A DNA stretch of 64,000 nt from Owenia fusiformis (taxonomy: Eukaryota; Annelida; Polychaeta; Sabellida; Oweniidae): positions 2,439,525 through 2,503,524 of the forward strand of contig CAIIXF020000004.1 in assembly GCA_903813345.2 (NCBI GenBank), read 5' to 3'. A program made the translations under genes and the position numbers. The notes under the pieces are model-generated. The model made no database searches. It saw nothing but the letters and a program-made list of their open reading frames with translations, and was not told the DNA's origin. Below are positions 23,805-33,534 of this stretch, piece by piece. Within the stretch, counting starts at the first letter, position 1. Each line of letters starts with the position of its first letter.

Positions 23805-25333
23805 ACATTCGTAGAACTAGGGGAAATCATTATGATTTAACAGTTAATATAAACGTTATGATGGAGAAATCTTATACGAAAATTCTTTATATTTTAAGAC
23901 AAGGACCTGTTATAGGTTATGGTTAAAGCCGTATCATTACTTTGGATGGTGATTAAACTGTTTAAAGCTCATAAGTCATATTAATGAAGCCATTAGCGAC
24001 ACATTGGCTAATTCAATCAGGTATCTTGTACAGGTGCAAACGTTTCTTCTAAATATTGCGCTCGTTTTGATGTATGCCAATATTTACAATGAATCTAGAC
24101 ACGTTTTCAAGTTTTTTCTTAAAACAAATCTTCCAGTAAATATGCAATTTTCGATCTTTTGATTGATATTCAAATGACATTCGCATCATCTTGAAACAAA
24201 ATTCTGAGGAATAAATAGATATGAGCAGGACTATGTTTGCAGCCGATATTGTGTTTGTACAGGGTGTCCAAAAGACAGGACCGTAAGAAAGTTGAATTAC
24301 TCGGTCAATTTTGCATATTTTGCCTTGAAAGGAGTTGGGTAAACTAGCAACAGAGAGTGCCCCAATTGAAGTGTGAAAAAACTTTTTTTAAGAATAGGAG
24401 AAAAAAACATCAGAAATGCATAGATTGAATATATTATTGGGTAGTATTTTTTAAAAAATTTAGAAAAAATTGTTACGGTGTCTGGAGACCTTCAAAGAGG
24501 GTGGGGGCCAGAAGGAAAAAAATTCACATATTTTGCAACCCTCTTGATGAATTCCAATTTACTCAGCTATGAATGAATGTTTTTGATTTATCTGTCCAGG
24601 ATTATGTAAATATATATTTATTTGATCCATACATACAATTGATTTAAACAATATGTACAGTTTAGAGGTAAGTAAAGCTTTGAAAGGACATTTCATGCTG
24701 AGTCTGGGTGACATTTTTATTCACTGGAGGTAGTAATCCTTTGAGTGTTTTCACATAGAGCATAACAAGTCTCCACTCTAATAAGTGCTTCTTTAGTTAC
24801 ATAAATGTTATATTGTTGCATACAAAGAATAATTTTGATGGAGACTTATTATGCTCGATGTGAATTTTAGAACTTTATAGAATATTTTGCCAGCCATTTT
24901 TGTTGATTATTCAAAATGGCCAAATGCTATTCATGCTGCATATGTAGGAAGCAAGGGCATTATAAAATTTTAGATGCTAAAATACCTGAAACATCAAGTG
25001 GTTATATGTGCACAACATCTGAATCAGGTAGTTCAAGTGATGATGAGTAAAACTAATCAGAAAATGTTTCATTGTTATTTCATTAACAAGCCAATGATGA
25101 AATGTGTTGAGATTTTAGATGTTTTTCACCTTTTAGGTGATCTCCAAGAAGTGATTATCTCCGTTATGTGTACTTACTGTTTCCTAGACATTATCAGAAT
25201 GATTGATAATAAACTTAATAGTTGCTTTAAAATTATGTTGAATAATATCATTATGTTGAATTATAATATACACAGTGTGTGTGTTTAGTGTGTGGTTTTT
25301 AGCATACCCTATGTCGCTAACAGGAAGCAGGAC

Positions 25334-28300
25334 ACTTTGATTAAACACAAGAGAGTGCTATGCTACGATGTTCCTGCTTGCCTTTCAACTCACTCGGTCA
25401 GTTTGTCATGTTGGTACCAACCTTTACATTCTTCGATGGTTTGAACACCACTATAGCCAGAGCGGTCGACCTTTAAGCGCTACCTGCTGTACGCACTACT
25501 CTGCCCTTGTTGGTAAAGGGATGGTGAACAAACCCTCGATGAATGTATTAGCAATTGTCAAATAAGTCGTTGGTTAATGTTGTCTCCCCTTTGCCCATTT
25601 GTCATTTCTCCTCAGCCAGAGCCAGCGGGAGGCTTCCTCTGCTGCAGATCCAACTGCTCTGTTCGCTCTCTTGAGCCATGAGGGTGGGAGTCCTACATTT
25701 TTGAACATTCGGTTGAGAGATGTTGATGGAAATCCTCTACAACCTACTTCAACGGGATAGTAATGAACTTTCCACCCTTTGGCCTCTATCTCCTCAACCA
25801 GATCTTGGTACTTAGCGCTTTTGAGTTGGTGTGCTACCTCAATTCGATCTTCCCAAGGTACTGTCAGTTCTATCATGACAGCAATTCTTTTATCCTCTGA
25901 GAATAAAAGCATATCTGGTCTTTGGTTTGTTGTCGTGATACTGCTGGGAAATGTGAGTCTTTGGTGTAGATCTACTCTCAGCTCCCAGTCCTGTGCTTGT
26001 TGTAAGATGCCATATCTTCCTCGAGAGGTGTGCCTGCTACCGCTAGGCAAAACCTTCCCTTTAGGATTTGCGTTGGCACCCACAAAATGTTTCTCTAAGG
26101 GTTGCAACATATCTGCCCTTGGTCCTGGTGTTACAGTTGCATTCGTTTTGTTCATGATCCGTGATTGGTCCACCCAGTGAGAAATCTTTTGAAGAACTTT
26201 GTCATGCCTCCATGTGTACCTTCCCTCTGCAAGTGCAGCCTTGCACGAACTCAGGATGTGTTGGATGTTACTTCTCAGAGCTCCACAGTGGATACATGAT
26301 GCATCTTCATTAAGACCCCAGGTAGTGAGATTGGCAGGAGATGGTAAAAGATCAGATATTGCTCTTAATAAGAAGCTTATCTTGCCCTGCTCCATATCCC
26401 ATATGTCTTTCCATGAGAGCTGTCGATCGAGTGTAGACTCCCAGTGGGTCCATGCACCTTGTTTGACTAATTGTGCTAACCTCACCTGTCTACCCTCTTC
26501 CTCTGATTGCCTTATCTGCTGTACTACAAGCTTCCTTCTTGTCTCTGTGTTGGCATCTTTCCACCTGGATGTGCCATAGTTTCCAAGGCCCATCCTACCT
26601 TTGCAAACGACACCTACTATGTCCTTATGACGGAGTTGGCTTTCAGCAATACCGATTGCCTGTTGAGGATTCCATCCCCTCCCGCTCGATATTGTTTCTC
26701 CCGAGCTAGTAACTTTATTGTCCTTTGAAGAGCGTAGAGTGGTTACTGCTCTTACTTTGGCTGCTTTGTACTCTTCAAGTACTGAAGTTACCGGGAGGCT
26801 GAGCTTGGGAGATTTACTGAATAGAATACCTCTGCTGAATGAAGGTGGTACACCTAGCCATTTCCTAAGGAACCTTGATGACATTCTCTCCATTTGCTCA
26901 ACCTTGCCCATAGGGAAGTCATAAAGCAGAAACGGCCATTGTAGTCTTGAGATAATTCCATGCTGGAACGCCCATGCCTTGAACTTGCCCTGGAGCTGGC
27001 ATTTGTCAATCGCTCCGAGCCATCTCTTGAGCTCACACACAACATTGTTCGTATTGTTGATGTCGTTCAAGGAATCATCATAGTGTTTACCGAGGCATTT
27101 AATGGGCTGTTCACTGACAGTAGGAATTCTCTCTCCCTGGATAGTGAATGTGTTCGATTCTACTTTCCCCTTGATGATAACGAGGCTTCTGGATTTAGCT
27201 GGTTTGAACTTCATCCTAGCCCAGGTGGCCATTTTATCAAGCCCCTGTAACACCCATCTTGTTCCAGTCATAGTTGGTGTCATGACAGTTATGTCATCCA
27301 TGAATGCTCGACAAGGAGGATGGCGTTCTCCTGAGTCTGCAACTGGGCCTCTACATTCTTTCTCTGCCGCAGTGAGGATGACATTCATGGCTGCCACAAA
27401 TAGCACCACTGAGACTGTGCACCCAGCCATTATGCCCTTCTCTAGCCTTTGCCATTTGGTGGTATAGTCTTCTACTGTAAACCGCATCTTAAGAGTGTCA
27501 AAATGATGCATGAGGAGACTGATGACTTCATCTGGGACATGATAGTGGGTCAGTGCTGTCTTTATAAGCTGGTGTGGGACACTCGGATAGGCCTTGGCTA
27601 GGTCAAGCCAAACGACTGCTAGGGTTTTCCTCCGTTGTTTTGCTTCTTTAATCAGTTGTGTGATGGCTGCAGTGTGTTCTAAACAGCCAGAGTAACCAGG
27701 TATTCCTCCCTTCTGGACACTTGGGTTAAGATATTTATTCTCCAGTAAGAAAGATGTCAGTCTTCTGGCGATGACTGTCCAAAATATCTTACCCTCTACA
27801 TCCAGCAGTGAGATTTCCCTGAACTGGTCTAGTTTCACTGAGTTTTCCTCTTTCGGTACAAAACAGCCTTCTGCTAATGCCCATGCTTTTGGAATGGTTT
27901 TGTTTCTCCAAATAGACTTAATGAGCTTGCTGAGTCTTTGTAGTAGCTTTGGACAGTTCTTGTACACTTTGTATGTGTTCCCTGATGGTCCTGGGGCTGC
28001 CGATGATCGGGCATGTTGCACTATCTGTCGTATCTCCTCCATCTTGATGTCACCTAGGTCAAATGCAATCTTCGGAGGTGGCTCAGGAATAGGTAAAGGA
28101 CATTCCCCTAATGGAGTTGCTCTCTCAGGATCACTGTGAGCAGCTCGAACACTTTCCTCGACATCCTCCTTTGGGCATTGTAATTTCCCACCTTTAGGTT
28201 TCCCAAGTAAGTTGGATGTATACTGGAATGGATTCTTGAGAAAAGATTTTCGAGCTCTCTTCTTTTCTCTCTGCTTTTTCCTGAGGTTCTCTGCTCTTCT

Positions 28301-29153
28301 AAGAACTGAAAGCTGCTTCCTGAGGCTGTCTCTTAGATCTTCCAGTGCCGGTTTTTTAAAGTCAGGGGCATGCTTCCATCTCCATGTGAGCCTTCTCATA
28401 TCTCTTCTTAGTGCAGCTATTCTCTTCTGTCTCCTGCTAGGTCCAGCTTTACCCTCTTTCTTGCTGTTTGCTCTCTTCTCCTGGAATCGTTCTGCACACA
28501 TGGCGTACACTTGTCTTGTCATTGATTCCATCTTCTTACCAGCTGTCCCTTTCAAGGAGTTCTCAAGTACATCATCCATCTCGTCATCAAGTTCTTTCCA
28601 AACTTTGTCTGTTGTTGCAGGCAAGCGCAGTCTTGGCTTCCTTTCGAGAACTGGGCCATCATTCTCTTCTCTACCAACTTGAGGTGGGTCAGGTTCAGGA
28701 GAAACTTGGAGGTCTTGAACACTGTGGTTTAAGTCCTGGTTCAAATCCTCCTGTGTTTTACGGACAGGAGACTCCTTCCTACACTGTTTCTGCTTCTCAT
28801 GACACTTCATCTTTCCCTTGTGTATTGCTACTCCTCGGATGTTCTTGAAAAGTCCACCACAACTGTCACATCTTGCCCTTGGCTCTACTTGTGTTGTAAT
28901 CGTCTTCCTTCTCGTTGTCCGGGTCACATTGCTTTGGTCAGTTTCCGTTAAATCTGTCCGATTTGGTGGATCATCCTCCCCCGAGTCTCCTCCCACCTGG
29001 GGGTGTTTTCCTTTAGTTCTAGTCGTAGCAATTCTGTTTTAGGTGTGTCGGGGAGCTGGCCCTAACACCTGGTTTGCTGTCTCTCCAGCTGTCACTGCTC
29101 TTTCGCAGACGTCATAGGGACTTTCCCCTCGGTCACTGGCACTGCCAGAGTTA
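25334..29153 (-). mobile_element. R2-group non-LTR retrotransposon, full-length copy
   Basis: 3.8 kb element read on the - strand: about 157 bp of 5' leader, one large ORF, and a 240-bp 3' UTR ending in ...TTTAATCAAAGT. The 5' boundary is set by its junction with the 3' end of the second copy at 29153/29154. No poly-A tail is visible, as is usual for site-specific R2-group elements. Flanking target duplications could not be recognised. Confidence 0.85.
25574..28996 (-). CDS. Retrotransposon polyprotein: zinc finger, reverse transcriptase, restriction-like endonuclease
   Basis: 1140 residues if read from the GTG at 28996; the frame is open back to a TAA a few dozen bases earlier, with no ATG before residue 63. 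Domains in order: an N-terminal CX2CX12HX5C zinc finger (C43, C46, H59, C65); a basic region; reverse transcriptase at about 330-640 with motif A DLAKAYPSVP (D465), motif B GCTVSVVLF and the catalytic FMDD at 565-568; a thumb/linker region; a CX2CX8HX4C knuckle (C901 to C918); and a restriction-like endonuclease with RPD (1026-1028) and ELTVPWE (from E1043). This order and endonuclease type define the R2/NeSL/Hero group rather than the APE-type LINEs. No Ulp1 protease domain is seen, which argues against NeSL. The frame is intact, so recent activity is possible. Confidence 0.9.
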   Translation of the reverse strand: MGGDSGEDDPPNRTDLTETDQSNVTRTTRRKTITTQVEPRARCDSCGGLFKNIRGVAIHKGKMKCHEKQKQCRKESPVRKTQEDLNQDLNHSVQDLQVSPEPDPPQVGREENDGPVLERKPRLRLPATTDKVWKELDDEMDDVLENSLKGTAGKKMESMTRQVYAMCAERFQEKRANSKKEGKAGPSRRQKRIAALRRDMRRLTWRWKHAPDFKKPALEDLRDSLRKQLSVLRRAENLRKKQREKKRARKSFLKNPFQYTSNLLGKPKGGKLQCPKEDVEESVRAAHSDPERATPLGECPLPIPEPPPKIAFDLGDIKMEEIRQIVQHARSSAAPGPSGNTYKVYKNCPKLLQRLSKLIKSIWRNKTIPKAWALAEGCFVPKEENSVKLDQFREISLLDVEGKIFWTVIARRLTSFLLENKYLNPSVQKGGIPGYSGCLEHTAAITQLIKEAKQRRKTLAVVWLDLAKAYPSVPHQLIKTALTHYHVPDEVISLLMHHFDTLKMRFTVEDYTTKWQRLEKGIMAGCTVSVVLFVAAMNVILTAAEKECRGPVADSGERHPPCRAFMDDITVMTPTMTGTRWVLQGLDKMATWARMKFKPAKSRSLVIIKGKVESNTFTIQGERIPTVSEQPIKCLGKHYDDSLNDINNTNNVVCELKRWLGAIDKCQLQGKFKAWAFQHGIISRLQWPFLLYDFPMGKVEQMERMSSRFLRKWLGVPPSFSRGILFSKSPKLSLPVTSVLEEYKAAKVRAVTTLRSSKDNKVTSSGETISSGRGWNPQQAIGIAESQLRHKDIVGVVCKGRMGLGNYGTSRWKDANTETRRKLVVQQIRQSEEEGRQVRLAQLVKQGAWTHWESTLDRQLSWKDIWDMEQGKISFLLRAISDLLPSPANLTTWGLNEDASCIHCGALRSNIQHILSSCKAALAEGRYTWRHDKVLQKISHWVDQSRIMNKTNATVTPGPRADMLQPLEKHFVGANANPKGKVLPSGSRHTSRGRYGILQQAQDWELRVDLHQRLTFPSSITTTNQRPDMLLFSEDKRIAVMIELTVPWEDRIEVAHQLKSAKYQDLVEEIEAKGWKVHYYPVEVGCRGFPSTSLNRMFKNVGLPPSWLKRANRAVGSAAEEASRWLWLRRNDKWAKGRQH

Positions 29154-30624
29154 ACTTTGATTAAACACAAGAGAGTGCTATGCTACGATGTTCCTGCTTG
29201 CCTTTCAACTCACTCGGTCAGTTTGTCATGTTGGTACCAACCTTTACATTCTTCGATGGTTTGAACACCACTATAGCCAGAGCGGTCGACCTTTAAGCGC
29301 TACCTGCTGTACGCACTACTCTGCCCTTGTTGGTAAAGGGATGGTGAACAAACCCTCGATGAATGTATTAGCAATTGTCAAATAAGTCGTTGGTTAATGT
29401 TGTCTCCCCTTTGCCCATTTGTCATTTCTCCTCAGCCAGAGCCAGCGGGAGGCTTCCTCTGCTGCAGATCCAACTGCTCTGTTCGCTCTCTTGAGCCATG
29501 AGGGTGGGAGTCCTACATTTTTGAACATTCGGTTGAGAGATGTTGATGGAAATCCTCTACAACCTACTTCAACGGGATAGTAATGAACTTTCCACCCTTT
29601 GGCCTCTATCTCCTCAACCAGATCTTGGTACTTAGCGCTTTTGAGTTGGTGTGCTACCTCAATTCGATCTTCCCAAGGTACTGTCAGTTCTATCATGACA
29701 GCAATTCTTTTATCCTCTGAGAATAAAAGCATATCTGGTCTTTGGTTTGTTGTCGTGATACTGCTGGGAAATGTGAGTCTTTGGTGTAGATCTACTCTCA
29801 GCTCCCAGTCCTGTGCTTGTTGTAAGATGCCATATCTTCCTCGAGAGGTGTGCCTGCTACCGCTAGGCAAAACCTTCCCTTTAGGATTTGCGTTGGCACC
29901 CACAAAATGTTTCTCTAAGGGTTGCAACATATCTGCCCTTGGTCCTGGTGTTACAGTTGCATTCGTTTTGTTCATGATCCGTGATTGGTCCACCCAGTGA
30001 GAAATCTTTTGAAGAACTTTGTCATGCCTCCATGTGTACCTTCCCTCTGCAAGTGCAGCCTTGCACGAACTCAGGATGTGTTGGATGTTACTTCTCAGAG
30101 CTCCACAGTGGATACATGATGCATCTTCATTAAGACCCCAGGTAGTGAGATTGGCAGGAGATGGTAAAAGATCAGATATTGCTCTTAATAAGAAGCTTAT
30201 CTTGCCCTGCTCCATATCCCATATGTCTTTCCATGAGAGCTGTCGATCGAGTGTAGACTCCCAGTGGGTCCATGCACCTTGTTTGACTAATTGTGCTAAC
30301 CTCACCTGTCTACCCTCTTCCTCTGATTGCCTTATCTGCTGTACTACAAGCTTCCTTCTTGTCTCTGTGTTGGCATCTTTCCACCTGGATGTGCCATAGT
30401 TTCCAAGGCCCATCCTACCTTTGCAAACGACACCTACTATGTCCTTATGACGGAGTTGGCTTTCAGCAATACCGATTGCCTGTTGAGGATTCCATCCCCT
30501 CCCGCTCGATATTGTTTCTCCCGAGCTAGTAACTTTATTGTCCTTTGAAGAGCGTAGAGTGGTTACTGCTCTTACTTTGGCTGCTTTGTACTCTTCAAGT
30601 ACTGAAGTTACCGGGAGGCTGAGC
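29154..30624 (-). mobile_element. Second retrotransposon copy, 5'-truncated, head-to-tail
   Basis: Carries the 3' 1471 bp of the same element; by eye I see no base differences from 25334-26804. Its coding part keeps roughly the last 408 residues (including CCHC and endonuclease) and is cut at the codons for SLPVTSV. Its 3' end directly abuts the 5' end of the full-length copy; both copies begin this 3' end with ACTTTGATTAAAC on the + strand. Confidence 0.9.
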
Positions 30625-31139
30625 ATATTTCTCATAAAAAATAAACATTACTTTACGAGTCAAATCATGAAATGTACATTCTGAATTTAAATGAATTAAA
30701 AATAATAAAGTATTTTCATTATTTTAGGTACTTTTGTTCTCTTTCAGTGTTGCGTGGGAAGGGCGGAATATATTAATATAAATATCTCATTATTGGCAAA
30801 TTGCCAATTTACTATATATTGTAATTCCAACCTCTATGAGACTAAATTCCTACAGATATTTGTGATATTTTAACCAAAAAGGTATATTTTGGTAGAGATA
30901 ATGAATTTTTTTAATTTGACCTTGACCTCGGGAATATGACCTTGACCTAAATTTTCATACATTTTTGAAACACATATATCACATAGATTAATAAAATAAA
31001 GAGAAAACTTGAAAATCAGGTGGGGCTTAAAATGGCCTTGTTTACCCAACTCCTTTAAGAATTATTTAGTTCATTTAATGTAAATTTTGTTCTGAAAGTT
31101 TGATGATAATCTGTTTATTGTTTCAAAAACTACAGTCCT
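30625..31139. other. Decayed transposon sequence between retrotransposon and transposase remnant
   Basis: AT-rich, with repeated TGACCTTGACCT near 30918-30950 and a block AAAGGAGTTGGGTAAAC (on the - strand near 31040-31060) also present at 24338, just inside the left terminal repeat. Probably pieces of the host element. Confidence 0.4.
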
Positions 31140-31428
31140 TTACGAAACATGCTCAACGTGGGCACTTCTCCTCTCTATGCACAAACGAATCCTGCGAACA
31201 AAGTTGTTAATGACCCTTACCTATACACATTAATGTGGATGGTAAATATTGGGGTAGTTATTGCCCTCTTAAGATTGTTAGGGGCCTGTCAGTATACACA
31301 TTGGCTTTGAGAAATCCTCAAAGATAAAAATTCGGGGGATTTAGATCAGGCGAATGAGCTGCCCATATAGTTTGCGTTCTGCAACTGATGAGCTGACCAC
31401 CAAAGCATTGCCTAACCCATTTCAGCAT
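31140..31428 (-). pseudogene. Tc1/mariner-like transposase C-terminal remnant
   Basis: The - strand reads MLKWVRQCFGGQLIS..., then WAAHSPDLNPPNFYL-stop-GFLK, the SPDLNP.DF.LWG.LK signature around the last catalytic Asp of IS630/Tc1/mariner DDE/D transposases. It ends VINNFVRRIRLCIERR...HV-stop. At least two in-frame stops and one frameshift break it. Confidence 0.8.
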
Positions 31429-31734
31429 ATCATTTGCAGTGTTAGGGTGGTATTAGCTTTTTGAAACCACTGCTTAATTATCTCCTTAGATGTCCCTTCT
31501 GGTGCTTAGTGACATCCAAAACTTGGTGAGAACTTACTGGTCCTTGTTCATGGTAGTTGCAAGTCCCCAGTCACCTTTGAACCAAAAGGGACTGATGATT
31601 CCATGTTTCCTCATTGCCACCCAGGGAGTGCATTGTTCAAAATGCAATGGATGCTGCAACACTTCACCAGGAGGATGTAAGCCCCAGTAGCAATTGTTCA
31701 TGTAACAAACTTGTCCATTCAGAAAGAAATGTGT

Positions 31735-31817
31735 GTAGGAGGATCATCAACAGCTTTGTTCGCCGGATTGAATTGTGCATAGAGATGAGATTTGCACATT
31801 TGGGGCATGTTTTGTAA
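31735..31817 (+). pseudogene. Second transposase C-terminal remnant, + strand
   Basis: The + strand reads CRRIINSFVRRIELCIEMRF and then AHLGHVL-stop, clearly homologous to the end of the - strand remnant at 31140. It is followed by a matching 3' flank that runs into the right terminal repeat ending at 31976. Confidence 0.65.
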
Positions 31818-32297
31818 GGAGCTGTAGTTTTTGACTCAATTGGTAGATTATTCTCAACCTTTCACAACAAAATCTACATTGAATGAACTAAATAATTCTG
31901 AAATTTCGAGGCAAAATATGCAAATTTGACAGAGTTATTCAACTTTCTTACGGTCCTGTTTTTTTTGGACACCCTGTAGTTTGTTTAAATTGTAGTTTAG
32001 ATATACCTGATTTGGAACAGTATAACCTAATAAAACAAGTCTCAAAATGATCTCAGCATCGTTCTGATGAAAAAATGAAGAAAACCCGTCTTCCCATTGT
32101 AGTTTAGAAACATGTAAGCCTAAGGGCAAGTAACCCGACATATATCAAGTTACAAGTGAGGAAATCCCCAACACCCCGGCCATCGATTTCACTTGCGGGC
32201 CTGGTAATTTGATATTAAGGTTTTAATTAAGGCTCTATTTAAGTATTATCTACATTATAATATCTGAAGGTTACATTTGTTTCTCATTTACACTTAG

Positions 32298-32657
32298 GAT
32301 TCACAAGCGTATGCAAAAACATATGATACAAAAAAGCTTACTAGTACAAGAATCTGCGGACTCCGAAAGTCGAAAGATATATATCCTTCAAACACAAGCC
32401 TCCAGAGAATCTGGAAGAAGGAGGTACAAGATCTGGAGGCCTTTGTTCCGAGGTTGAAAAGATACATAGCACAAAGTGTTAAATCGGATTATATTTGTGA
32501 GAACAATATGAATAAAGCCGAACAACTAATTAATATTTACCCTGATACCCCTGCTTTCATAAATCTTTTTAAATGTGTTTTCCATTTTCTTTTCAATATA
32601 TTACCAGGGGACCTAAAGAAACAGAACTATTTAATAAATAAGCCACTTATGCTTTGA
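32298..32657 (+). CDS. Candidate terminal exon, unknown protein
   Basis: TTGTTTCTCATTTACACTTAG forms a good acceptor ending at 32297. It is followed by 119 open codons to a TGA at 32655-32657; the upstream stop in this frame is the TAG of the acceptor itself. The first 45 codons are GC-richer and protein-like (SLQRIWKKEVQDLEAFVPRL), and an internal GTACAAG could act as a donor after KKE. The tail is AT-rich. No family is recognised and no upstream exon is linked. Confidence 0.3.
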   Translation, partial: DSQAYAKTYDTKKLTSTRICGLRKSKDIYPSNTSLQRIWKKEVQDLEAFVPRLKRYIAQSVKSDYICENNMNKAEQLINIYPDTPAFINLFKCVFHFLFNILPGDLKKQNYLINKPLML

Positions 32658-33534
32658 CAGTCACCGAGTCATCGTCATTTAAGATATATTACAAAAACCT
32701 TTTATGAAAGAAGATTCAAAGTCTAATTATAAAATTATGTAAATATACATTTTAACGAGGCTTGATGAATTTACCTAGAGAGTTTAAGAGCGCCCGTGAG
32801 GATATCTGATTCCTATTTCAGACTCTAATGAATCAATGCATCCTGTATGTCTTACAAACATATCACGTCACAATCTTTAACAAATTGAGGGGATATGTTT
32901 TTCATGCAATATACTCTTGTAAAATGGATAAATCAGAGAATATGTGATGCGAGATATTTTTAAAGCCAATATATCACAATATCAGAAAACATAATTGTCG
33001 CTGGAAATACATCAACACGTACTGACGTTAATTTGAAAGACAATGAATTGGGTTCTATTAGAGTCCTTCTAAAATACAATGATATGTGTCTCCCCGATTA
33101 AAAGGTTATGCCTCGTTACTACAGCGTAGACTTAAATAGTAATTTAGTAATATTCGGATCTTGAGTGTTGCGCATGCGTTCCCCGAAGAATTACATGTTG
33201 TTTAGTATCTGTAGTCATCGCCATTATTCGGTATACATGAGAAAAATTACTTAGAAGTTGAATGGAATTAATATCTTAAATTCTATATCATGATCGGTGT
33301 ATGGTGGCTTTTATTGAAGGAATAAAGAGCCTCGTATCATTCTTGATTGAAAATTCAAAATGAAAGGATGAGTGCATGCCCTGATTCATACACATAATTC
33401 ATTTTCATTTTCAGGATTGATTAGTACACCTACGTATAAAAGCTTTTAAATACTCTAAGCTGATTGGCTGAGACACACTTTGCATATTTGAATGTAGATT
33501 AATTCATTCAAACATCAACTACATTTTAAATACG

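Larger units (their letters stand above)
24260..31976. mobile_element. Tc1/mariner-type element, decayed and invaded by retrotransposons
   Basis: Terminal inverted repeats of about 68 bp start CAGGGTGTCCAAAAGACAGG on the left and match the right end with few differences. TA flanks both sides (24258-24259, 31977-31978). Between them lie the two retrotransposon copies (25334-30624), so the original element was about 2.4 kb or itself composite. Two transposase C-terminal remnants sit near the right side in opposite orientations (31140-31428 on -, about 31735-31817 on +), so more than one related element is involved. The segment lies inside the neuropeptide gene's long intron. Confidence 0.7.

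Noticed and set aside
25779-29042. Multiple + strand frames over the retrotransposon, repeated again at 29188-30548
   Set aside because: Antisense of the intact 1140-residue retrotransposon ORF and its second copy.
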